From positions 1 through 26,081 of the IMG/VR virus record IMGVR_UViG_3300025276_000193: 26,081 bases of DNA. The stretch is one strand, 5' to 3'. Positions within the stretch are counted from its first letter, which is position 1. Every line of letters begins with the position of its first letter. The stretch is from a virus. Position numbers and translations under genes: made by a program. This document shows positions 6,701 through 13,705 of this stretch, in pieces. The notes under the pieces were generated by a model. That model was not told where the DNA came from, ran no database searches, and was given only the letters and a program-made list of their open reading frames with translations.

Positions 6701-9689
6701 TACCATTTTCTATACCTTCAATAGATTTTTGTTTTTGCTTAGGTGTTAAATTTTCTTGTTTATTTATATAATCAACAGCTTCTGCTTTAGTTTCAAATGA
6801 TTTAAATCCTCCATCAAAAACATTTTTATTTGATTCATTACTTTTGTTTGACTCTCTAACTTTGTCACCAAAAAATAAATTATAAGCTCTTCTGTCTGTA
6901 TCATCTTTTGTAGGGCTTTTACCGTCATTTTCACCTACAAGCTGTTGATTAGCTGTTTCTATGTATTGATCATAAGCTTGCTTATTTAAAGCTTTAAAAG
7001 CTTTGAATTCTACCTCGTTCTTTATAAGAGACTCATTACTAAGCGCAGCCTGTTTAATGTTTTCCAACACCATAAATTGAGCATTAACATCTGCTAATTT
7101 TTCTTTTATTTGTTTATCGGTTTTGGTTTTATCATTAATTATATCATTAGCTTGATTTTGCAAAGAACTCTGTCGCGAGGTTATTTCTATAATACCGGCG
7201 GCGCCTGCTTCGCTTATTGAATTATTTATTAATTTTTCATTACTACTTATTAAACCATCTCTAACATCTATCTCTGTTTTTATTTGTTCTTTAAGTAATG
7301 CTCTATTTTTTAAATCTCTAGCTGATTTTAATTCTTTAGACAATGCATCTATTTTTTCTTGAGATTTTCTAATACCTCCTAAAGAATTATAATTAGACAT
7401 ACTAGAGTTATATAATCCTCTAAAATAAGGAGTACCTGCAAACAATAAACTAAATCCAAATGCTGAAAAACCAGCATGATCCATGCCTTCTGTGAATTTT
7501 CTACCATCAATCAAGTTTTGACCTCCAGTATTACCCATCTCAGCTAAAGGACTAGTAATCAGTTCTTCAACAAAACCTAAACTCTGTGTTTTCATCCACG
7601 CTTTAGCGCTAGTGTCTATAGCTCCTTTTTGTCCAGCAGCAATCCATCTAGCTTTAGCCCCTTTAAGTAATGGAAGTTTACCTATAGCAACATCAGCTGC
7701 ATCTAATAAACCATAACCAAGAGCTTTTAAGTACTGTTCACTTTTGGTAAATTGCTCGCCTCCTTGACTCATTTCATAGCTCATATCATTTAGCTTCTTA
7801 CCGGCGCTAGTTATACCAATAAGAGCAGGAGCTGCAGTTCCACCTGATAATGCAATAGCTGCAAAAAACGGTATTTGAGTACTCATTTCTTGCATTATAA
7901 ATTTACCAAAATTTGCACCTGATGAGAACTTGTCTTCAAAAGAAACATCCCCAACAAAAGACTGTCTTAGTTCTTGAGAAAACTTACTATATTCTCCTCC
8001 TAAAAAATTTATTGTATTATCTGGTAAAAGCTTCATGTGCAATGGATTTACGCCTTCAGCAGCAATTCTTAGACCACCTACAACTATATCTGATACTCCA
8101 AGAGCTATATTAGTAGCATATTTATCCGCAAGGCTATAGCTTTTAGATGCCGCAGTCATAGACAATTTAATGTCTTTCATGCTATCAATGATACCACGTT
8201 GGTCGTTCATTAAATCAATAACACTAGTTCTACTAGCATCTGCTTGATCATGCATCGCTTTATACAAATTATAAAAACCTTTAGTTATTCTTCGACCATT
8301 TTGCAATTTTACAATTTCAAGATCTTCCTTGTATACAATACCAAATTCTGCTGCTGCCCTTATAATCTCTTGCTGATCTGGCATTTTTTCTCCGTCATTA
8401 TACATAATAGTCGCTTGCATTCGACCTAGATTTATATCAGCTTTAACCATGTTTTCATTTGCTATAAATCCTTTTGCAGTATTTTCATTCCAATTTTTAG
8501 CATTATCATTTTCAAGAAATAAATTACTAGCATACATTTCTTCTTTACTAATCTTTCCACTTGATATTAATGCTTCGTTAGATTTATTTTTAGCATCTAT
8601 AGTAGCTCTATCATACAGCTGTGCTCTTACGTGTTTTTCAGCAAGTTTTCTAACATCTTCAGGACTTAACTTATCATTAGCTTTTCTTATAGCTTCTTCG
8701 GCTTTTTTTAATTCTTTTTCATAAGGATATATGGTTTTAGTAACCGTGTTATCTCCAGGTTCTAAAAAAGTTTTATCCTTATTATCACGTGAACGAAACA
8801 CATCTGAATTAAAACCAGGCGCCATCATAGATCCACCACTATAAGATCTTGTTTTCTTTGTTTCTTCGTAAGGCGTAAATAAGTCTTTATTATCTTTAAT
8901 ATTTTTTTTATTTTCTAAAATAGCATTATTTAAATCTGGATTATCGGTTATTAGTAAGTCTCTTTTTTTATTTAGAGCATTTCTTTCCTTGTTCCACGCC
9001 GAAAAATCAATAGCCTTTTTGTTATCTCTTATAAGCTTTTCTAATTTATTTCTACTTTCTTTTTGACTTTCTATGTCTCCACCAGCTTCAATATTTATTG
9101 TTTTACCATTTAGAGAGGCCGTGCTAACAAGCCTTTTACCAACAACCTGCCCTGCAGCATAAAAGACTTCTTTATACTCAAAAGTTAAACCTGAGCCTTT
9201 ATATATCTTTTTTAATTTAAGTAATGCATCGTTTTCAGAAAATATACTTTCTTTAACTTGTTCAGCTCTATATAGCTCAGTGTCTTTATCAAAAACCCGT
9301 GTAGTGTAAGGTTTGTTTATAAAGTCATTTATTTTCTCATCTTCTTTTTTGTCTTTTTTATATACTTTTTCATCTTTACCTAAATTAAAGTCTACTACTT
9401 CTTCTTCAGCTACAAAGTCTTGACTAGGTATTATAGGTGAATCCGAAGAAACCTCTTCCGATTTTAACACCCCACTGAATGGCTCTTCCGTGGCATTTAC
9501 ATCCGAGCCCACATCCTTTCCCGGCGTTGCGTCTTTATCTATTTTTTTTGTTTCAGTAGCTTTTAACTTTGATTCTTTTAATCCTTTACCCTTCATAACT
9601 TTTAGGTAAGCATCAAACTCCATGTTAGCCTTTTTAGCAGCCGATTGTAATTCTTCTATTGAGTATTCAACTCCGTTTAATGTAAACAT
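786..9689 (-). CDS. Giant multidomain virion protein with metallopeptidase, HAD and ART-like parts
   Basis: This 2967-aa protein is probably packed in the capsid and injected. Residues 1-40 (MFTLNGVEYSIEELQSAAKK ... FDAYLKVMKG) are an N-terminal motif shared by large proteins of marine phages, perhaps a docking tag. A disordered charged linker follows. Hydrophobic stretches lie near 595-630 and 735-755. An HEVGH zinc-protease motif (H1030, E1031, H1034; possible third ligand E1089) lies mid-protein. A HAD phosphohydrolase core has D1980-F-D-D-T1984 (motif I), T2190 (II), K2227 or K2234 (III) and D2246-D2247 (IV). Between motifs I and II, residues about 2000-2135 resemble an ADP-ribosyltransferase-fold domain. 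A hydrophobic helix near 2755-2783 and an Arg/Lys-rich tail close the protein. No polymerase motif is seen. Domain calls are from motifs only; the rest is unknown. Confidence 0.85.
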   Translation of the reverse strand: MFTLNGVEYSIEELQSAAKKANMEFDAYLKVMKGKGLKESKLKATETKKIDKDATPGKDVGSDVNATEEPFSGVLKSEEVSSDSPIIPSQDFVAEEEVVDFNLGKDEKVYKKDKKEDEKINDFINKPYTTRVFDKDTELYRAEQVKESIFSENDALLKLKKIYKGSGLTFEYKEVFYAAGQVVGKRLVSTASLNGKTINIEAGGDIESQKESRNKLEKLIRDNKKAIDFSAWNKERNALNKKRDLLITDNPDLNNAILENKKNIKDNKDLFTPYEETKKTRSYSGGSMMAPGFNSDVFRSRDNKDKTFLEPGDNTVTKTIYPYEKELKKAEEAIRKANDKLSPEDVRKLAEKHVRAQLYDRATIDAKNKSNEALISSGKISKEEMYASNLFLENDNAKNWNENTAKGFIANENMVKADINLGRMQATIMYNDGEKMPDQQEIIRAAAEFGIVYKEDLEIVKLQNGRRITKGFYNLYKAMHDQADASRTSVIDLMNDQRGIIDSMKDIKLSMTAASKSYSLADKYATNIALGVSDIVVGGLRIAAEGVNPLHMKLLPDNTINFLGGEYSKFSQELRQSFVGDVSFEDKFSSGANFGKFIMQEMSTQIPFFAAIALSGGTAAPALIGITSAGKKLNDMSYEMSQGGEQFTKSEQYLKALGYGLLDAADVAIGKLPLLKGAKARWIAAGQKGAIDTSAKAWMKTQSLGFVEELITSPLAEMGNTGGQNLIDGRKFTEGMDHAGFSAFGFSLLFAGTPYFRGLYNSSMSNYNSLGGIRKSQEKIDALSKELKSARDLKNRALLKEQIKTEIDVRDGLISSNEKLINNSISEAGAAGIIEITSRQSSLQNQANDIINDKTKTDKQIKEKLADVNAQFMVLENIKQAALSNESLIKNEVEFKAFKALNKQAYDQYIETANQQLVGENDGKSPTKDDTDRRAYNLFFGDKVRESNKSNESNKNVFDGGFKSFETKAEAVDYINKQENLTPKQKQKSIEGIENGNDGVAFENPNGLGEITLAVVENQVLNQRRYIRTHEVGHQAIWGILKNAKNESGLKAIANQLLFTLEKQVPKAHKRILDSPGVKKEDGSLDSDEVIARFLEEVAGKKVGTQEKARGLAGLFGVMVQKQFANEYKFDFKGEEDIFNFVVGLGQKISNGTLTLKDIKDAQEGALVKDLISKQGDAASDTAPKVAESKANKQLTPEQDASISIEINDLQTIKKENKELAAKYGKEPIKGGKETRLENKILESINPIIGRIVTDRTKALYDPIAVDAKKGVSRQDFQESMRNDIQTMVIEEFNGKQDLEKFIINRSFLRANNLAQRLGIQSVEQGITKGLEAAEKVAIDETKTADKDVKLTKATKILSEKQLNEAKEIIVKAEIKDKDLSYKKLKGLTAKVVSEVTGIPEGKISNPSKNLSKPETTTAAMFIEKNVDYVRRTLPEGAVLEGASKNLIGTSTGVPQNILDAFYVKGKRGDNLAPFILRKGLTNNEILEAIGRPKNGKPTPIDPRSPKGSVIKGIIDLVNKNITNELVRTERQLTIQQQADVGAGRSKTAFSDSEIGKLFKDVSDFKPGDISNMLIGNSKKNGMPTINYKYTKSDGTVVNRRTYDTKSTQFKALVDTLADFFLQNPLLEPHFRTGMTGTMQTHTFGTVKLWDKIFEGIKKKNITRTVINKKNKPNEEAIKKALKNVNSNNKAKLAVLKDIFESISSFLDTKEGKDKIYVFEQFLFDGTQDQNHPLRYLAPFNFYPVDPKTNKILTSENATEEHANPAVGVGRFLLMAARDGRVDQAFKVVKASYMQGSLLRVDDLGLKKFNLNSKMPDIFYDKIVPLILEGKLDYLPDGFASLIRYSLNNSFDPFQYNVASKNITIGEYFVGDFKSIKNKTGINLDIALLEGQKEANKLITLILTGEISIDTAKKRFKKFDKLVTGKVSASKSNNSNLADIIKYSKAIDVQQGIDAMAKSDKALDNARRFNEPIKKIRVFDFDDTLAKSKSEVLVTMPGENVAYNASPKTFDQLGKRTGLIFLATDIKEAQEYAKSNRGEVRAISVNDASLATEDQVLDQMNSLNINTSEGLLYEMIDSRFEDFYIGNANLNKLKKALKQNGFGGFKYNDGSQISSKGTESIAVIDKSIIKEPTKINATEFAEKSEVLISEGAKFDFSEFSKVMDGKKGPLFDVAKKIQDARGSEDIFILTARPADAAGPIKEFLNSIGLDVPLKNITGLGDGSPQAKAGWVVGKASEGYNDFYFADDATGNVKAVKDALSVLDVKSKVQQAKIKFSENIDLDFNRIIENSTGIAAEKNYAKVKARLIGKNKGKFDFFIPPSAEDFVGLLYKTLGKGKIGDSQMKWYKDNLLDPYARAIENITRDRNTLGNNFRALKRELNVVPKDLKKKFPGSEFTKEQGVRVYIWDQIGKDIPGLSKADLKELTDIVKNDAELELFAQEVMKLNKGTEYVTPSDSWITGTITTDLAETLNTTKRKQYLEQWQQNVDIIFSEKNLNKMEAAYGRSYRDAMENILGRMEIGTNRTFGGDTLTGRFTDWLNGSTAAIMFFNSKSAILQTISSANFINFGDNNILAAGKAFANQPQYWKDFSELFNSDFLVDRRDGLKININEADIADVAKESGARGVINKLLKLGFLPTQIADSFAIASGGATFYRNRVKSLMKEQAVDKELTKKNRKITYGDKYTIEQAEKIAMRDFREVAEESQQSSRPDKISSQQAGPLGRIVLAFANTPAQYARLIKKAASDLKNGRGDAKSNISKIMYYGVVQNLIFNALQQALFAVAFEDEEEVDDKTVSIINGMADSILRGTGIGGAIFSVVKNAAIKIHSESEKKNPKYEKAALELLKISPPISSKINKITAAGRSFSWNMDEMKNTGFSLDNPAYLAVGNTVSAATNIPLDRVVKKLQHLKSASDAELETYKRMALAAGWSEWELGIEKNKPKSSEGPGKRSKTRSSTRKSRRRAPRRRN
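9470..9533. other. GC-rich island near the start of the giant gene
   Basis: This 64-nt stretch has 38 G or C bases (about 59%) amid AT-rich sequence. On the minus strand it codes residues about 53-74 of the giant protein (DATPGKDVGSDVNATEEPFS), a disordered linker just after the conserved N-terminal tag. It continues into SGVLKSEE, echoing SGVLRTEQ in the GC-rich island of the scaffold gene. Codons such as GCG, ACG, CCG, GGC and TCG are rare elsewhere in the window. Confidence 0.6.
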
Positions 9690-9701
9690 AATTAATCTGG
9701 T

Positions 9702-11165
9702 TTAGTTTTGTGGGTAGCGATTTGGATTTAAATCATTGAATTTCCATGCAGTATCTTTTCTCATAGCTTCTTCAAATTCTTTTTGAAACAACTTATTTGC
9801 AGCGGAATTACCTACATTTCTTGGACTGTCTCGAAGCATGTCTAAGAAAAACTCATTTCTTTCGGCTTTTTTCTTAAAATCGTATACAATATCCTTATTT
9901 GGGGCCTCACCTTTTTTAGGTACACGCCGCTGCTGCTTAGCGTATATAGTCATAATTTTAGTTTCTTTATTAAAATTTGGAGATTCTCCCATGTATTCTT
10001 CATACAAGCCTACGGGATCATTTGCAAAATCTCTATAAGCATCTTTACCTGTAGGTACTTTTTTAGCTTTTTTCTCAGCTTCTATTGCTTTCTGTTGTGC
10101 AATATAAGCTTTTTGATCAAAACTTCCAAAACTTTGATTAGTTTGTAGCTCAGGTGTAAGTTCCTGCATTCTGTTTACATAGGCTTCTACGATCCTCTTT
10201 TTTTGAGCTTTATTTTCATCATTGAATTTAGCAACAACCTCCTCAGGAGGATCAATTTTTAATATATCATTAGCGTAAATAATGGCTTGCGCGGCGCCCA
10301 TAGCATCTATTCTACTTGTTGCCAAAGGCGTAGCTGTTTCTCTCCATTGATCCTTACTAGGTTGTTTATAGTATCTTACTTCACCATTAACAACATTTTT
10401 TAAAATTGGTTGACCCATGTATATTTCAGAATCCATATTATTATAATCGCTAGCTGCTTTACTAAGATCTACTTGTTTCTGTAGATTAGGTGATTCATTA
10501 GGAATACCTTGAATGCCAAATAAATTATTAATATCACTGTTTGCAATTCCTGGATATGGAGCGGGTGGGTTTTCCGTCTCATTCATTAAAGGTTTACCTT
10601 TCTCGTCATATAAATATGTTAGTGCAGTTAGTGTACCTTTTTTCATTTCATATTTAATTTCTCTCCTACCTGGAATTTGACCCATACCGAACATGATTAA
10701 CCCTGCTTTGTAGTTTTTTGTACCAGTATATATTCCACCTTCCATGCCAAGACCTAAGGTATATTTTTTATTAAAATCTTCAGCAGCTAAAGCCATGTTG
10801 GTTACCATGTTTTTAGTTATGCTTCCTATTAAAGGTACGTTTTTTACCAAAGCTTTTTGGTCTTCAGTTCTATCAGAAGGTCTAACAAGTAATGCATCTC
10901 CGTATAAATCTACTTGCTTTTGAATAGCCGCTGTAGCATCTATTGCTGGATTATTCTCTGTAGCACTCATACCTGACTGCATTGCTAAAGTTTTCTTAGC
11001 GTCAACATCTTTTACTATTTCCGCATTTAATTTTCTTCGTCTAATAAATTCGTTTTCAAATCCTTTTTGATAACTAATTGTAGTGTCTGCAATGCTTTTT
11101 TGCATGTTTCTAAAAGCCTGACCTGATTGCTTGTCTATTATTCTTAATGGATTTTCGTAACTCAT
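9702..11165 (-). CDS. Uncharacterised virion (cargo/internal) protein
   Basis: I do not recognise this 487-aa protein. It has an N-terminal helical part (NMQKSIADTTISYQKGFENE, FIRRRKLNAEIVKDVDAKKT) and a middle with globular mixed content (YTLGLGMEGGIYTGTKNYKA). A Lys/Glu/Ala helix lies near 345-375 (QKAYIAQQKAIEAEKKAKKV), and the C-terminal 100 residues are basic and charged. No signal peptide, transmembrane segment or catalytic motif can be seen. It stands between the ejection-like gene and the giant gene with a 12-nt gap to the latter, and its start ATG follows an A-rich AAAAAAAACAT run. Context suggests a protein packed in the head and delivered with the giant protein, or a chaperone of it. 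This is inference from order only. Confidence 0.5.
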   Translation of the reverse strand: MSYENPLRIIDKQSGQAFRNMQKSIADTTISYQKGFENEFIRRRKLNAEIVKDVDAKKTLAMQSGMSATENNPAIDATAAIQKQVDLYGDALLVRPSDRTEDQKALVKNVPLIGSITKNMVTNMALAAEDFNKKYTLGLGMEGGIYTGTKNYKAGLIMFGMGQIPGRREIKYEMKKGTLTALTYLYDEKGKPLMNETENPPAPYPGIANSDINNLFGIQGIPNESPNLQKQVDLSKAASDYNNMDSEIYMGQPILKNVVNGEVRYYKQPSKDQWRETATPLATSRIDAMGAAQAIIYANDILKIDPPEEVVAKFNDENKAQKKRIVEAYVNRMQELTPELQTNQSFGSFDQKAYIAQQKAIEAEKKAKKVPTGKDAYRDFANDPVGLYEEYMGESPNFNKETKIMTIYAKQQRRVPKKGEAPNKDIVYDFKKKAERNEFFLDMLRDSPRNVGNSAANKLFQKEFEEAMRKDTAWKFNDLNPNRYPQN

Positions 11166-11189
11166 TTTATGTTTTTTTTAATATATAAT

Positions 11190-11930
11190 TTAAAAGTCCC
11201 ACCAGTTTACATCTTTGTTTTTGGCAAAACCATCAGCTCCAAAAGCACCAGCCTGTGACATAGCTCCCATGTATCCTGAAGCGGTTCCAGCTAATCCAGA
11301 AACTGTACCTGCAATAGCGCCACTTACGTCTGAATTGTATTGAGATTCTTGAGCTAGAGCGTTGTCCATTTGACCAGCTACTCTATTTAATTTTTGATTC
11401 TGTCTTTTTTCTCTAGCATTAAATTCAAATATCTCACCCGCAGCGTCATTACTTTGCATTCTTTGTTTTTCAGCCATTTGTAGTCGCTGTAAAGTTTGCT
11501 CTCCTTGAGCTTTCATTCGCTCATTATTAACCTCTTGCTTTTCTATGGTAGCTGAAACTCCTTTCTTAGATTTCAAAGCTGCTTGAGCTAAAGCCGTTGC
11601 GCCACCAGAACCTGCTCCAGTTGCTCTTATAGTATCTAATGAATTAGCTAGCGATATATCCGCCTGCTCTATCTGCATAGCGGCTGCCTGCGTGGCAACA
11701 GCTAGCCCATCAAAAGGATTAGATAACATACTACTTAAATCTGTACTGTTTCTATAAGGATTTTTAATTTTTTGCCTACTTAGCTCTAAACTAGCTAGCT
11801 CTGTTCTCAATGCATCAGCTCTGTCTGAGGCATCTCTAGCGGCGCCTCTAGAACTAAAAGCGCTAAATATACCTCCAAGAAGCTGCGAGCCTCCTGATAT
11901 AAGCGTGCCTGCTAGTAATGGTCCCATCAT
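11190..11930 (-). CDS. Putative internal virion / ejection protein
   Basis: This 246-aa protein begins with a Gly/Ala/Leu-rich segment (PLLAGTLISGGSQLLGGIFSAF, residues 4-25) that could be a membrane-active helix. It is followed by an Ala/Glu/Gln/Lys-rich helical body of about 150 residues, and a second Gly/Ala-rich stretch (AIAGTVSGLAGTASGYMGAM, about 205-224), ending KNKDVNWWDF. This glycine-zipper plus coiled-coil build is like T7 gp14-type internal core proteins, which leave the capsid at infection and help form a channel in the cell envelope. Position after the tail genes and before two larger unknown virion proteins agrees. Two Met codons stand at the start; either may be used. The family is not named with certainty. 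Confidence 0.6.
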   Translation of the reverse strand: MMGPLLAGTLISGGSQLLGGIFSAFSSRGAARDASDRADALRTELASLELSRQKIKNPYRNSTDLSSMLSNPFDGLAVATQAAAMQIEQADISLANSLDTIRATGAGSGGATALAQAALKSKKGVSATIEKQEVNNERMKAQGEQTLQRLQMAEKQRMQSNDAAGEIFEFNAREKRQNQKLNRVAGQMDNALAQESQYNSDVSGAIAGTVSGLAGTASGYMGAMSQAGAFGADGFAKNKDVNWWDF

Positions 11931-11968
11931 ATGTTTTGTTTTAAATTATTCATAATTATTTTTATATT

Positions 11969-13672
11969 TTAAGATGATCTAACAAAATTAGACGCAACTG
12001 AAAATAAGTTTTTTGGCCCGCCTGGATTTGTAAAAGAATCTGTAGACATTGTTACTGTTGCAAAATATCCTTTTATACCACTTATACTTGTACCCCATAA
12101 AACCTCTGCTTGAGTTGGACTACTAACGTTTACTAAATTAGCATAATATTTATTTTCTTTTCTATTAAAACCAGCATAATCTCTATTAAAATTAGGTTGA
12201 GTAGTTCCAAATACAGTTGAATAATCTGCTCTTTTTGTAGCTGCATCAAAAGATAAAGCAGCGTCTAGGGCTATATTTAAATTTATACTTACTACTAGTG
12301 CTTTTGTAGTTAAATTGAAAGAAACAACTTTAGTTCCAAACGCAACACCTACACCATACACATTTGCTCCAATAGATATAACTCCTCTAGCAGATTTTAA
12401 TACAACGGTATTATTTGTAGATGCGCTAACTGATAAAGCTGTCCCGCTAGTTGCTACATATTCACCGCCTAAATAACTAGGAACTACGCTAGTAGTGTCT
12501 GAGGTTGTTACAAAAGTTAAATTAGTTAAACTAGTAACATCCTGTCCTGTCTCATCAGAAATAAAGCTATTCACTTGCCATCCATTACTACCTTCGTAGT
12601 TTACAGTTTGAAAAACTTTAGATATACTTGGATTTGCGTTTAACACAAAAGATATTGAAGACGGAGATGTAACGCTGTAAAACGTTCCTCTGTTATCGTT
12701 AGAATAATGTTTCCATATATTATATAAACCAGCAGGGCTTTTAGATAAAGAGTAAAATTCACCTTTTAAACTAAACGCTTGATCTGGCTTGTATGTAAAA
12801 AAGCTTGTCCAACCTCTAACGTTTTCATCAAAAGAAAGAGTATTAAAGTTTTGAGTAGATGAATTAAATGCAGTACGTGGAGATAAAACATATTGCTTAT
12901 TGTAAACATCCCATGCGCCTAGTATATCACCCGCATTTGAAACAATATCTATTTCTCTAAATTCATCTCTAAAATAATCATACATTCCATAGCTAGATAT
13001 CTCAGTTAAACCATCTTTAGATAATCTTAAAACTGCGTTTCTATCTTTATCTGTAAAGTATTTTCTATACCCGTAAACAGCAAAGCTATTTGGATCTTTA
13101 CTTATACCAAATTCCCCAGCGTAAGCCTGTATTGTACCTATAGTTGTATTTAAGTTTGATATACTGCTACTTCCTTCCGCCGTGTATATAGCGTCTTTAT
13201 CTATTAAAGCTCTAGATACTTTTGCTTCTTGAAATATAATTAAATTAGTATCTTCAGCGTAAAGCTTCTGTATACTACCATTAATTGGATCAGCTGATTT
13301 AGTTATATTATCACCTACTGAAAACACGTTTGTATTGTTTACACCTGTTCGTGAGTTATATATACCTGAGTATATTAAGGAATTACCTCTAATAGCTGCG
13401 TCAGGCTCATCTTCAACTAGAAATGCTTTAACACCAAAGTCTACACTAAGGTTATTATAACCACCTCTAATTCTAGCTTCTTCTATGGCCCAATTTACAG
13501 ATAAAACGCTACTAGCTGGAGGTCTTGGATATCCTCCTATAGCTTCAGGTATACCAAAAGATCCATTCCATATAGGTATAAGATTAGCCGTAGGCGGATC
13601 TGTTACTACAGTTTTAACTGTCTTTTTAAGTATAAAAGAATTAAAGTATTTTACTTCTATTACTGCTCCCAT
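11969..13672 (-). CDS. Tail accessory protein, second part of the muzzle-like module
   Basis: This 567-aa beta-rich protein has a central stretch near residues 190-225 (GEFGISKDPNSFAVYGYRKY then FTDKDRNAVLRLSKDGLTEI, SSYGMYDYFRD). It looks like the propeller-like part of P22 gp10/muzzle-type proteins in crAss-like phages, where it follows SIQKLYAEDTNLIIFQEAKV-type repeats, also present here (about 137-156). The N-terminal 30 residues are short and lack a signal peptide. Residues about 410-478 hold a Val/Thr/Ser-rich insert similar in pattern to those in the preceding gene. It lies 33 nt after that gene, so the two probably act together in the tail tip. It could instead be an independent tail fibre or adhesin. 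The N-terminus might have been moved by an ancestral gene split. Confidence 0.65.
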   Translation of the reverse strand: MGAVIEVKYFNSFILKKTVKTVVTDPPTANLIPIWNGSFGIPEAIGGYPRPPASSVLSVNWAIEEARIRGGYNNLSVDFGVKAFLVEDEPDAAIRGNSLIYSGIYNSRTGVNNTNVFSVGDNITKSADPINGSIQKLYAEDTNLIIFQEAKVSRALIDKDAIYTAEGSSSISNLNTTIGTIQAYAGEFGISKDPNSFAVYGYRKYFTDKDRNAVLRLSKDGLTEISSYGMYDYFRDEFREIDIVSNAGDILGAWDVYNKQYVLSPRTAFNSSTQNFNTLSFDENVRGWTSFFTYKPDQAFSLKGEFYSLSKSPAGLYNIWKHYSNDNRGTFYSVTSPSSISFVLNANPSISKVFQTVNYEGSNGWQVNSFISDETGQDVTSLTNLTFVTTSDTTSVVPSYLGGEYVATSGTALSVSASTNNTVVLKSARGVISIGANVYGVGVAFGTKVVSFNLTTKALVVSINLNIALDAALSFDAATKRADYSTVFGTTQPNFNRDYAGFNRKENKYYANLVNVSSPTQAEVLWGTSISGIKGYFATVTMSTDSFTNPGGPKNLFSVASNFVRSS

Positions 13673-13705
13673 ATGATTATCACTTATTTTTAACTTTTAT
13701 TACTA

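Noticed and set aside
13673-13705. Possible frameshift joining the 1355-aa and 567-aa tail genes
   Set aside because: There is a clean stop, a 33-nt AT-rich gap and a plausible new ATG. No slippery heptamer was noticed at the end of the first gene, so two separate genes are the simpler reading.
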